Source of the DNA: a virus
Virus record (IMG/VR): IMGVR_UViG_3300029797_000019
Coordinates: 1-24,948 of that record
DNA length: 24,948 bases
Strand: one strand, 5' to 3'
In this document: one piece after another, positions 13,361-19,940 of the stretch
Layout of the letters: each line of letters starts with the position of its first letter
Numbering within the stretch: position 1 is the first letter of the stretch
Made by a program: the position numbers and the translations under genes
Notes under the pieces: generated by a model
The model's input: only the letters and a program-made list of their open reading frames with translations
The model's database searches: none
What the model was told of the DNA's origin: nothing

Positions 13361-14067
13361 TTTGACTCCTCATTGATAAAGTCATTATTAATATTATCAT
13401 TGCTATGGACCCACCTGTGACAGTTGACACACAACAAAATTAAATTATCAATATCTGTTCGATGCTGTTTTTCTGTAAATGGTATTATGTGGTGAATATG
13501 AAATGTTGGTTTTGATTTGTCATGCTTTAGGCCGCATCTCTGACAAGTTTTCCCGCATTTTTCCCAAACCTTTCCAATAACTGAACGCCACTCAAGGCTG
13601 TTATATAAACAAGCTCTTTCACATGTAACACCTCCTTTCCAATTTGGATTTATCGAGCCATCACAATGTAGCCAATGCTTGCCATTTTTAAGGTATGGTC
13701 TTTTGCCTTTACTGGTTTTTGATATTTTGGCTTTGGTTTCGTCAGTATGTTTTATACCAAGCCTTAATTTATGACCTTTTTTGAACCAAGCGTTTTTATT
13801 CTGCCCACGTTTTCTTTTTTTTATTCCGTAATCCTTAGCCCACAGCCAAGCGGTTTTGGGGTCAACTCCTATTTCGTTCGCAATATCAGAAAAAGATCTT
13901 TCTTTATCTACATATTCTTGTTGAAACCATTCTTTTGTAAACCCTTTATCGTGCCTGTCTTTTAGTTTTTGCAAGTTTTTGCAAAGCTTAGAACAAAAAT
14001 GTCTGCTGTTTTTATTTACAGAACGCCTGTCAAATGTTTTTTTGCAATATTCGCATGTAATTTTCAT
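13357..14067 (-). CDS. HNH homing endonuclease with NUMOD3 motif
   Basis: The 236-residue protein has an N-terminal zinc site (CEYCKKTF, HFCSKLC), an HTH (SFSDIANEIGVDPKTAWLWA, about 59-78), and a NUMOD3 DNA-binding motif (KHTDETKAKISKTSKGKRP). The HNH domain follows (CQRCG, FHIHHIIPF, NLILLCVNCHRWVHS). The order is typical of free-standing homing endonucleases. The start has no clear ribosome binding site and follows a long hairpin at 14075-14125, a setting seen for other phage endonuclease genes. It has probably inserted between the methylase fusion and the DUF4406 gene. Confidence 0.9.
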   Translation of the reverse strand: MKITCEYCKKTFDRRSVNKNSRHFCSKLCKNLQKLKDRHDKGFTKEWFQQEYVDKERSFSDIANEIGVDPKTAWLWAKDYGIKKRKRGQNKNAWFKKGHKLRLGIKHTDETKAKISKTSKGKRPYLKNGKHWLHCDGSINPNWKGGVTCERACLYNSLEWRSVIGKVWEKCGKTCQRCGLKHDKSKPTFHIHHIIPFTEKQHRTDIDNLILLCVNCHRWVHSNDNINNDFINEESK

Positions 14068-14074
14068 AACTAAG

Positions 14075-14125
14075 TTTACTATATGGACAATATGTGCGCA
14101 AGCGTTTTATTGCCCATATAGTAAA
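14075..14125. repeat. 17-bp inverted repeat before the homing endonuclease gene
   Basis: Arms 14075-14091 and 14109-14125 pair at all but one position, and that one is a G-U pair in RNA. The loop is 17 bases. It starts eight bases before the endonuclease ATG on the minus strand and follows the methylase stop. It lacks a T-tract, so it could block ribosomes or processing rather than stop transcription. Confidence 0.6.
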
Positions 14126-14129
14126 TAAA

Positions 14130-16628
14130 TCAACAGGCTTTAGCTTCCATTAGGTCAAACAAAGTAGGGCAATTCTTATCTCGTTCTATTGCTTCAAGAT
14201 ATTTTACGCCATCAAGAAAAGAATCTATGTTCAACTCAACAGCTCTGCCACGTCGTCCTAACTTCAAAGCCCTATTCGGAACTGTCATTAAACCCCCGAA
14301 TGGATCAAAAACAAGTTCACCTGGCATTGAATATCTATTTATAAGCCTGTCTACTATCCCAAATTGCAAAGGGCACGTGTGTAGACTTAATTGTCTCCTG
14401 GTTTGATCACCATTTAATGTCAACATTCTGTTTATGTCTGTCCATACGTCGTCTGCATTGCTCTCTGGAGCTATCGCCATGAAAGTTGATGGTAGCCTGC
14501 CATATTCAACATCAAGCTTAGTCCCAAATTTAACATGATGTTCATAGTCATATATATTTTCAAGACTATGCTTTTTAAAAATGTCCAACATCTCTTTAGG
14601 CGTTAATTTTGAAATTGCATCAGCATCAAGTAACTTGTTCCCAGAATCTCTCCAAAAGGCATGTGCATCAATTTGCCATTGTGCCCTTGTATAATCTTCC
14701 TTTGTTTTTTCAACTCTTACGTCAGCATATGCCTTTGACCTGTCTGTTTGTGGTTTTCTGAACAACAGAATATATTCAGGAGAACCGACGCCCATTTTAG
14801 TGGCGTCTTTACATTGCTCTGTCCATCCAAGGCGGTAAGTTTGGTTGTTTTCTCTTACAACGTCTGTAACCACAGTTATCATTCCAAGATAATCAAAACC
14901 ATGTTTTATGGAGTGCATGGTTGCTTCCATGTGGAATGGTGAAACAGTCGGCACCCCTTTCCCTGTAACATTGCCAAAATTAATACCGTCCTTAGTATGG
15001 CAAGCGTATATTCGGCCAGGGTTGAGTATTCTTAGAAGATTTGGAGTTAAAAAATCCATTTGTTCCCAAAAATGGTCGTTATTTTTAGTGTGCCCAAAAT
15101 CATTATAAGACGCAGAATATTCATACAAATTTGAAAAAGGTATGCTTGTTATTATCAGATCGACTGAATTTTCATCCATCATTTTAGTTTCTTCTACACA
15201 ATCATTATGAGCGACCAAAAAGTTTTTTCCTGTGATTTCAATTCTTTTTTCCACTCCGATAGTCCTCTTGAGTTCGTTTAATTTTTCATTGTTTGAAAGG
15301 CCATATTTTTTAATGATATCGGTCATTTTCTTAACCATGACATCGTGCCGTTTCCATTTTTTTTTCAATACTTCTAAAATACCGATTTCGGAAGAAGCGT
15401 AAATGATATGAATATGGCATTCTTTTGTTTGCAAGAACCGATATACCCGGTGAAGACTTTGAATAAAATCATTGAACTTAAACCCTATACCAAGAAAAAT
15501 TGAGTTATTACAGTGCCTTTGAAAATTACACCCCGACCCCGAAAGTATTGGTTTTGTCGCAAGATATTTAAATTCACCGTTTGAAAAATCAATAACCCGC
15601 TGTTCCCTGGTATCTAAATCCTGGGAACCGTAAACATCCTTGACCCCGGGCAAAGCTTTTTTTATCGCGTGGCGCTCAACCTCTTGGTCATGCCACACAA
15701 TAAAATGGTCGTCAGGATCGGCGTTGATAATTTCGGTCATCTTTGCGATTCTGTTGTCGAGGGAATTGCGCTTCTCTTGGCTCGCTGCTTGCAATGACAT
15801 AGCAGCATCCCCAAACATTAATGATTGTCCGTCCCTCTTATCAATCCTATCTATGTCCCCGGCCATAACTTCGTGATAATGAACGTGGAGCTTTGGTAAT
15901 ATATATCCATCGTCCGGGTATCCGAGATCGCTCGGTTTTTGCAGGAAAATAGCCCATGACGATATCCACAACCAAAATTCCTTTTCCATATGCGGATGAA
16001 TTTGCAAGTTACCTGCCTTTGAAGAATCGCGTTTAAAGAAACGGGTGAGAGCCTGCCCGGTATCCATAACACCAAGAAACCCAGCATAATGTATCAACTC
16101 CTTGTAACGATTCGGCGATGGCGTAGCAGTGGCAACAAACCGATATTTAACGCCCTGGAATATGCTTAAAAACGTCTGGAACGTCTTTGACCCATAAGAC
16201 CGCAATACGCTTGCTTCATCCAGTGATACCCCATTAAATTCGTTCACATCGAGGCGGCCATCTCTAATAGATTCGTAATTTGTTATATATATTCCATCGC
16301 CGTCAAGTTCTTCCGTGTGCCGGATAAAATTTATTTCAATATTAAGCTTTTCAGCGTCTATTTTAAACTCTTGCCTGACACCAAGGGGCGCTATTATTAG
16401 CTGTTTTCCGCCTTCCTTTTTACCTATAATACGTAAGCATTCGAGCTGCATAAAAGACTTTCCAAGTCCAAACGAGGCAAATATAGCCCGGCATCCTCCA
16501 TCGATAGCCCACTTTACGATGTCCTTCTGATGTGGCTTTAACATCGAATTTATATCGTTATCATCTATTGTGAATCCTGACTTTGAGCTTATAGCAACTT
16601 TGTTTTTCAAAAAATCATTATAATCCAT
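14130..16628 (-). CDS. SF2 helicase-DNA methyltransferase fusion
   Basis: The 832-residue protein fuses two enzymes. Residues 1-430 form an SNF2/DEAD-like helicase with Walker A GLGKS (54-58), motif II LDEAS (about 136), ATATPSP (about 166) and motif VI SLHRVYR (about 391). Residues 470-832 form a beta-class DNA methyltransferase with catalytic motif SIPF (about 494) ahead of the SAM-binding FDPFGG (about 775). Usual catalytic motifs are DPPY or SPPY, so SIPF is atypical. It may move along phage DNA and modify bases to evade host restriction. AAAGGA precedes the start. Confidence 0.85.
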   Translation of the reverse strand: MDYNDFLKNKVAISSKSGFTIDDNDINSMLKPHQKDIVKWAIDGGCRAIFASFGLGKSFMQLECLRIIGKKEGGKQLIIAPLGVRQEFKIDAEKLNIEINFIRHTEELDGDGIYITNYESIRDGRLDVNEFNGVSLDEASVLRSYGSKTFQTFLSIFQGVKYRFVATATPSPNRYKELIHYAGFLGVMDTGQALTRFFKRDSSKAGNLQIHPHMEKEFWLWISSWAIFLQKPSDLGYPDDGYILPKLHVHYHEVMAGDIDRIDKRDGQSLMFGDAAMSLQAASQEKRNSLDNRIAKMTEIINADPDDHFIVWHDQEVERHAIKKALPGVKDVYGSQDLDTREQRVIDFSNGEFKYLATKPILSGSGCNFQRHCNNSIFLGIGFKFNDFIQSLHRVYRFLQTKECHIHIIYASSEIGILEVLKKKWKRHDVMVKKMTDIIKKYGLSNNEKLNELKRTIGVEKRIEITGKNFLVAHNDCVEETKMMDENSVDLIITSIPFSNLYEYSASYNDFGHTKNNDHFWEQMDFLTPNLLRILNPGRIYACHTKDGINFGNVTGKGVPTVSPFHMEATMHSIKHGFDYLGMITVVTDVVRENNQTYRLGWTEQCKDATKMGVGSPEYILLFRKPQTDRSKAYADVRVEKTKEDYTRAQWQIDAHAFWRDSGNKLLDADAISKLTPKEMLDIFKKHSLENIYDYEHHVKFGTKLDVEYGRLPSTFMAIAPESNADDVWTDINRMLTLNGDQTRRQLSLHTCPLQFGIVDRLINRYSMPGELVFDPFGGLMTVPNRALKLGRRGRAVELNIDSFLDGVKYLEAIERDKNCPTLFDLMEAKAC

Positions 16629-16638
16629 TTTTTATCCT

Positions 16639-16971
16639 TTATTTTTTTAAGTATCGATCCAGGCCCTGTGTGTACAAGCTCAAGTCCATCTCTTTTTCCC
16701 CGTCAATTGACTCTTTTCTTTTGCGCTCTATGTACTCTCTGTAAGCCCTTGAATCTATCATCTTTTTGTGTTTAATTTTACACAGATCACATCTTTTTGT
16801 TGTCGATTGCCGCGGAGTAAGTTTCATCTTAGCGTTGCAGTCGCAGCAAATAGCTTCGATGTAATCAAGCCCATAATCTTTGTGATTAGGGCACCTATTC
16901 GCTTTCTTTATTTTTACAAGGTCGCTCTTTTTTTTGTACCTGCACCCGCATTTCATCACATATACTTTCAT
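16639..16971 (-). CDS. Cys-rich zinc-binding protein, copy B
   Basis: The 110-residue protein starts MKVYVMKCGCRYKKKSDLV and has CPNH, CCDC and RCDLC pairs, then a charged helix. It is related to the protein at 18349-18804: both show CGC, CP-x-H, C-x-DC, P-x-x-ST and RC-x-x-C in the same order. It overlaps the DUF968-like gene by four bases and lies directly before the helicase-methylase fusion. Function unknown; a zinc-stabilised nucleic-acid-binding protein is plausible. Confidence 0.68.
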   Translation of the reverse strand: MKVYVMKCGCRYKKKSDLVKIKKANRCPNHKDYGLDYIEAICCDCNAKMKLTPRQSTTKRCDLCKIKHKKMIDSRAYREYIERKRKESIDGEKEMDLSLYTQGLDRYLKK

Positions 16972-17285
16972 TCGTTCTCCTTTGCGTATCGTTCTTTAAG
17001 CGCAGTGCATAACATTTGCAAGAATTCTCGCAGTTCGTGTTTAGTTTCAAAGCTATGGAAAGTTTTTTTATTCCACAAAGTCAACACTCCTTGACTGTGT
17101 TCAAACATATGACAAGTAGGACAGCACGGGATCGCGTGGTAATCGCTCGGCTTCGATCCCATACCGCCTGATAATAGCCGTTGGTGTGCTGCCTGGCATG
17201 GCCCTCCGCCGCAGATTGCGCACGGCAGAGTTCTTATAAATTCCAGGTATTTACTGTCTCTTTCCGGTTTATCTTTCGTAATCAT
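16968..17285 (-). CDS. DUF968/Ref-like HNH-fold protein
   Basis: The 105-residue protein has YLEFIRTLPCAICGGGPCQA with AHQ, then GMGSKPSDYHAIPCCPTCHM and FEHSQG. This cysteine/histidine set is the degenerate HNH fold of DUF968 and Ref-like recombination-enhancing nucleases found in phage nin regions. It lies after a NinB-like gene, as in lambdoid phages. It probably trims or cuts DNA during recombination; activity is inferred. Confidence 0.75.
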   Translation of the reverse strand: MITKDKPERDSKYLEFIRTLPCAICGGGPCQAAHQRLLSGGMGSKPSDYHAIPCCPTCHMFEHSQGVLTLWNKKTFHSFETKHELREFLQMLCTALKERYAKENE

Positions 17286-17704
17286 TTATCCTTCATTTCA
17301 TAGAAGAAATTGTCGCGCTCGTTAGGGAGCGGAATATAAACTTGCAGGTCCATAGCTGCCCAACGCCTGCAGCTTTCCAGATAGTTTTCAAATTCAGCCG
17401 TTTTCAACTTCGTAGTTGACCTGACAAACGACTTCCCGCCTTTTTCGTATGATAGAAACTGCTCTGCAAGTAGCTGATGTATCTCGTCACCGGAATACCC
17501 AGTGTGATCTGCTATCAGTTTGCATACCACTCCATGATAATAACGATTTTGCTGTATTGACCGTGTGTGCCGTACCTTCTCCGGCATGTTCCAAACATAC
17601 CTCCCGTCGGCTTGGATCGTCTGGAAGTATCGCTTGACTGAATCCCACAGACGATCTTTGCCGACTATTTTGCCATCTTTTATTTGAAAAGTTATCTTTG
17701 TCAT
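17282..17704 (-). CDS. NinB-like recombination-associated protein
   Basis: The 140-residue protein from the ATG at 17704 has RSIQQNRYYHGVVCKLIADH around residues 46-65, then TTKLKTAEFENYLESCRRWA and a C-terminal VYIPLPNE. The R-x-x-QN-x-x-Y pattern followed by a helical core and the P-x-PNE end is seen in NinB-like phage proteins, which bind single-stranded DNA in recombination. The match is partial. It overlaps the DUF968-like gene by four bases. Confidence 0.6.
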   Translation of the reverse strand: MTKITFQIKDGKIVGKDRLWDSVKRYFQTIQADGRYVWNMPEKVRHTRSIQQNRYYHGVVCKLIADHTGYSGDEIHQLLAEQFLSYEKGGKSFVRSTTKLKTAEFENYLESCRRWAAMDLQVYIPLPNERDNFFYEMKDK

Positions 17705-17705
17705 T

Positions 17706-17810
17706 TTATACAAAATCCTCTTGCATGATACGGTTGCAGGTTTTCTTGATTTTTTCGCCCACTGCGGCTGATAGTGATAGCGTGGCGAATACTTTGGTTG
17801 ATGCGTTCAT
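17706..17810 (-). CDS. Small 34-residue protein
   Basis: A GGAGGTGAA site directly before the ATG at 17810 is the strongest ribosome binding site in this part. The frame reads MNASTKVFATLSLSAAVGEK, IKKTCNRIMQEDFV and stops just before the NinB-like start. The N-terminal half may be a weak membrane helix. Function unknown. Confidence 0.45.
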   Translation of the reverse strand: MNASTKVFATLSLSAAVGEKIKKTCNRIMQEDFV

Positions 17811-17811
17811 T

Positions 17812-17988
17812 TCACCTCCATTTCTGCCCATGCAAGCAATCTGCGAATACAGCTGCGCGACCTTTTAAACAAGCCCATCGGCAGATATCATTTTGAAACG
17901 GAAATAAATTTATTGGCAACTCGATTGGATCAAATCCGGTTTTTTCGTGCCGAATTTTCTTATTTGATATAAAATTTTTATAATCCAT
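17812..17988 (-). pseudogene. Amputated helicase gene, N-terminal remnant
   Basis: The 58-codon frame begins MDYKNFISNKKIRHEKTGFD and continues FQNDICRWACLKGRAAVFAD then CLHGQKWR and stop. It resembles residues 1-58 of the fusion at 14130-16628, which also starts MDY-x-x-F and has HQKDIVKWA then GGCRAIFASFGLGKS. The frame breaks just where Walker A should begin, leaving CLHGQK. So a second, related helicase gene was deleted here except for its start. It could still be translated as a short protein. Confidence 0.65.
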
Positions 17989-18002
17989 TTATTGCTCTCA
18001 TT

Positions 18003-18194
18003 TCATATCCTCAAAGCCCCCTTGTCATGCATCAGCTTGATCCGCTTGATGTTCATCACCACGGCCTTGCTCGGGTTCCGTGTTCCAAGTTCATAATGCT
18101 CGACGGCACTTCCAGACACACCGATAAGTTCCCCGAACGTTTGGCGATTAACGCCTATGTTGTGCCTGATCTTTCTAATATCGTTTGGCTCCAT
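18003..18194 (-). CDS. XRE-family HTH regulator (Cro/CI-like)
   Basis: The 63-residue protein from the ATG at 18194 has MEPNDIRKIRHNIGVNRQTF and GELIGVSGSAVEHYELGTRN, then PSKAVVMNIKRI: a standard XRE helix-turn-helix. AAAGGAGCAAA precedes the start; a longer frame from 18224 is less likely. A strong promoter with an internal palindrome lies directly upstream, which points to autoregulation. It is a candidate early switch or repressor. Confidence 0.85.
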   Translation of the reverse strand: MEPNDIRKIRHNIGVNRQTFGELIGVSGSAVEHYELGTRNPSKAVVMNIKRIKLMHDKGALRI

Positions 18195-18207
18195 TTTGCT
18201 CCTTTGC

Positions 18208-18226
18208 TTGTGGGTTTTTACCACAA
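18208..18226. promoter_or_regulatory. Possible second operator or leader hairpin
   Basis: TTGTGG (18208-18213) and CCACAA (18221-18226) are reverse complements with a 7-base spacer, located just downstream of the -10 of the XRE promoter. It shares the GTGG/CCAC core with the operator at 18246-18258. Confidence 0.4.
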
Positions 18227-18236
18227 CATGACAAAC

Positions 18237-18265
18237 AATATACCACCCACTATGTGGGATGTCAA
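18237..18265 (-). promoter_or_regulatory. Strong sigma70 promoter of the XRE gene
   Basis: On the minus strand TTGACA (18260-18265) and TATATT (18237-18242) are separated by exactly 17 bases. The spacer contains the palindrome CCCAC-TAT-GTGGG, so a bound repressor would sit between the two elements. It is the best promoter in the window. Confidence 0.85.
18246..18258. promoter_or_regulatory. Putative operator CCCAC-TAT-GTGGG
   Basis: A perfect 5-bp palindrome with a 3-base centre lies inside the promoter spacer. Its position suits a repressor such as the XRE protein encoded directly downstream. Confidence 0.6.
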
Positions 18266-18277
18266 CAGTTAAAAGAA

Positions 18278-18319
18278 TAGCTTGTGTATCATAAAACTGA
18301 AAATATGATCCACAAGCTA
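18278..18319 (-). terminator. 16-bp hairpin, probable terminator after zinc protein A
   Basis: TAGCTTGTGTATCATA (18278-18293) and the right arm (18304-18319) pair with one mismatch and a 10-base loop. On the minus strand the stem is followed by TTCTTTT. It separates the gene ending at 18349 from the XRE promoter. Confidence 0.6.
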
Positions 18320-18348
18320 ACTTGATGTTAATTTATGATATTCAATCG

Positions 18349-18804
18349 TTAAAGATATGATCCAACGCCGTAGTTTTTTGTTGACGTGCGATACGGACCA
18401 ATTATTTCAGCAGTGGTCATTTTTTCGTACTTTTCACATCCAAGGCATGGCAAGTATTTTTTGCCGTCATGTTTAATGAGGCACTCATCCCTGTGACTGC
18501 AATCCCATGCGTCACAGGCCGCTTTGTCTTCATCGTTATAATCATCAATGCTTATCCCATACCGATATTTAAATTTAGCACGATGGTCGTTTTCTATATT
18601 TTTTATCGTTTGACACTCCTTACACCGTACCGTGCTTGGGTGCTTGGGAGTTATTTGGGTTTTGCAATCAACGCATTGCTTAATAAAATAATCAAAACGC
18701 CCATATGGATGGCGCGGGCACTGACAAGTCTTGTTTTTACCTCTTACGCGCTCATCTGCCTTTAAATGGCATCCGCAGGTGAAGACGTATATTGGTTTGT
18801 TCAT
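18349..18804 (-). CDS. Cys-rich zinc-binding protein, copy A
   Basis: The 151-residue protein starts MNKPIYVFTCGCHLKADERV and has CQCPRH, QCVDC, RCKEC, then a second cluster CDAWDCSHRDEC, CLGCEK. The first half is related to copy B at 16639-16971; the second half is extra. Of the possible starts, ATG 18804 has AGGA six bases before it. It stands just after a perfect hairpin. It probably binds zinc; function unknown. Confidence 0.68.
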   Translation of the reverse strand: MNKPIYVFTCGCHLKADERVRGKNKTCQCPRHPYGRFDYFIKQCVDCKTQITPKHPSTVRCKECQTIKNIENDHRAKFKYRYGISIDDYNDEDKAACDAWDCSHRDECLIKHDGKKYLPCLGCEKYEKMTTAEIIGPYRTSTKNYGVGSYL

Positions 18805-18817
18805 TTTCAATCCTGTC

Positions 18818-18855
18818 GTATGTCAATCTTGTTTGTACTCACAAGATTGACATAC
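18818..18855. repeat. Perfect 15-bp inverted repeat before zinc protein A
   Basis: GTATGTCAATCTTGT (18818-18832) and its exact complement (18841-18855) flank an 8-base loop. On the minus strand it ends three bases before the AGGA of the next gene. It has no T-tract. It could be a repressor operator or an mRNA stem that controls ribosome access. Confidence 0.7.
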
Positions 18856-18864
18856 AAATAATAA

Positions 18865-19671
18865 TTATTTTTGAATGTTGTCCGTGATAGCCAGCACCCA
18901 CGACTTGTTTTGTTCCCACCAGGACAGCGCATCATCGTCCATTCTGCTAATTTCATCGTTAGAAAATTCACGCAGCTTTTTGATGGGATGAAACTGGCAG
19001 CCTATTTTGATGTGTGTTGACAGAATATAAATCTCCCATCTTGATTCGATGCGAAGTAAAAAATCTGTCTTTATCCCGAATGCTTTTTTTATTGAGCCAA
19101 CGATACAACCTCCGGCTTTGATCTCCCCTCCGGCTTTGATCCCCCATCCGGCTTCGATCCCATTTCCGGCTTTGATCCCCCATCCGGCTTCGATCCCCTT
19201 TCCGGCTTTGATCCCCTCTCCGGCTTCGATCCCCTCTCCGGCTTTGATCCCCCATCCGGCTTCGATCCCCTTTCCGGCTTTGATCCCCTCTCCGGCTTCG
19301 ATCCCCCCTCCGGCTTTGATCCCCTCTCCGGCTTTGATCCACCCTCCGGCTTTGATCCCATTTCCGGCTTTGATCCCCCATCCGGCTTCGATCCCCTTTC
19401 CGGCTTTGATCCCCTCTCCGGCTTCGATCCACCCTCCGGCTTCGATTCCCCCTCCGGCTTTGATCCACCCTCCGGCTTCGATTTCCCCTCCGGCTTTGAT
19501 CCACCCTCCGGCTTCGATTTCCCCTCCGGCTTTGATCCAATTTACGGCTTTGATTGATCCAGAAACCTTTAATTTAATTTTAATATTAAGAAAATCTGCA
19601 ATCAAATCACCATCGAACTCGTAATAGAATCCATTGAATTTAACGCCGGGTGTGTGTTTATCTATAATCAT
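18865..19671 (-). CDS. Hexapeptide-repeat (beta-solenoid-like) protein
   Basis: The 268-residue protein has an N-terminal cap (residues 1-40), about 25 six-residue repeats of the form I-(K/E)-A-G-x-x (about 40-190), and a C-terminal domain that contains SRWEIYILSTHIKIGCQFHP and ends with a DALSWWEQNKSWVLAITDN helix. Regular hexads usually form a left-handed beta-helix, three hexads per turn. Lysine and glutamate often alternate and could form salt bridges between turns. A structural or binding role is likely; no catalytic residues are seen. The start overlaps the previous gene by four bases. Confidence 0.7.
   Translation of the reverse strand: MIIDKHTPGVKFNGFYYEFDGDLIADFLNIKIKLKVSGSIKAVNWIKAGGEIEAGGWIKAGGEIEAGGWIKAGGGIEAGGWIEAGEGIKAGKGIEAGWGIKAGNGIKAGGWIKAGEGIKAGGGIEAGEGIKAGKGIEAGWGIKAGEGIEAGEGIKAGKGIEAGWGIKAGNGIEAGWGIKAGGEIKAGGCIVGSIKKAFGIKTDFLLRIESRWEIYILSTHIKIGCQFHPIKKLREFSNDEISRMDDDALSWWEQNKSWVLAITDNIQK
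19104..19545. repeat. 18-bp periodic repeat array
   Basis: CCGGCTTTGATCC and CCGGCTTCGATCC units recur every 18 bases, about 24 times, and encode the hexapeptide tract. Because of the period, long stop-free frames also appear in other frames and on the other strand. Confidence 0.9.
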
Positions 19672-19898
19672 TTTAGCACCTCTCCTTCTTTCTCAAAACA
19701 ATCAATCGCGCTTTTCATCCTTGAAATCAAGTCAACGAATGCACATGTGGATTCCGGAGTATAAAAACCAGGCGTTGACTCTACCGTTTTAACTACCCAA
19801 CGATCAAAGTCATTCGCAATCGTCTGCATCATCAGCTTATCCGGACCTATCAGTTTTAGGCGTTCGGGGTCTTGATGTTTTTGGTGTTCTTCGCTCAT
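19668..19898 (-). CDS. Hypothetical 76-residue protein
   Basis: The ATG at 19898 follows AAGGAGGATGTT. The protein is acidic and helical (DKLMMQTIANDFDRWVVKTV) and ends CFEKEGEVLK. No family is recognised. It overlaps the hexapeptide-repeat gene by four bases, so the two are probably made together. Confidence 0.65.
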   Translation of the reverse strand: MSEEHQKHQDPERLKLIGPDKLMMQTIANDFDRWVVKTVESTPGFYTPESTCAFVDLISRMKSAIDCFEKEGEVLK

Positions 19899-19917
19899 AA
19901 CATCCTCCTTACTTGAG

Positions 19918-19934
19918 CCCGGCGGTGTGCCGGG
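19918..19934. repeat. GC-rich hairpin before a ribosome binding site
   Basis: CCCGGC (19918-19923) and GCCGGG (19929-19934) pair across a 5-base loop. On the minus strand it lies between the MBL-fold stop and the AAGGAGG of the next gene; the T-rich run (TTTGGTTT) lies on the plus side. Confidence 0.55.
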
Positions 19935-19940
19935 TTTGGT

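Noticed and set aside
14418-14440. TTGACA-like sequences inside the helicase-methylase gene
   Set aside because: They lie within coding sequence without a matching -10 or a gene start downstream.
19049-19624. Long plus-strand and alternative minus-strand reading frames across the 18-bp repeats
   Set aside because: They arise from the repeat period and consist of simple PALIP or SRRGDQ-type repeats with no ribosome binding site. The frame of the 268-residue protein has proper non-repeat ends.
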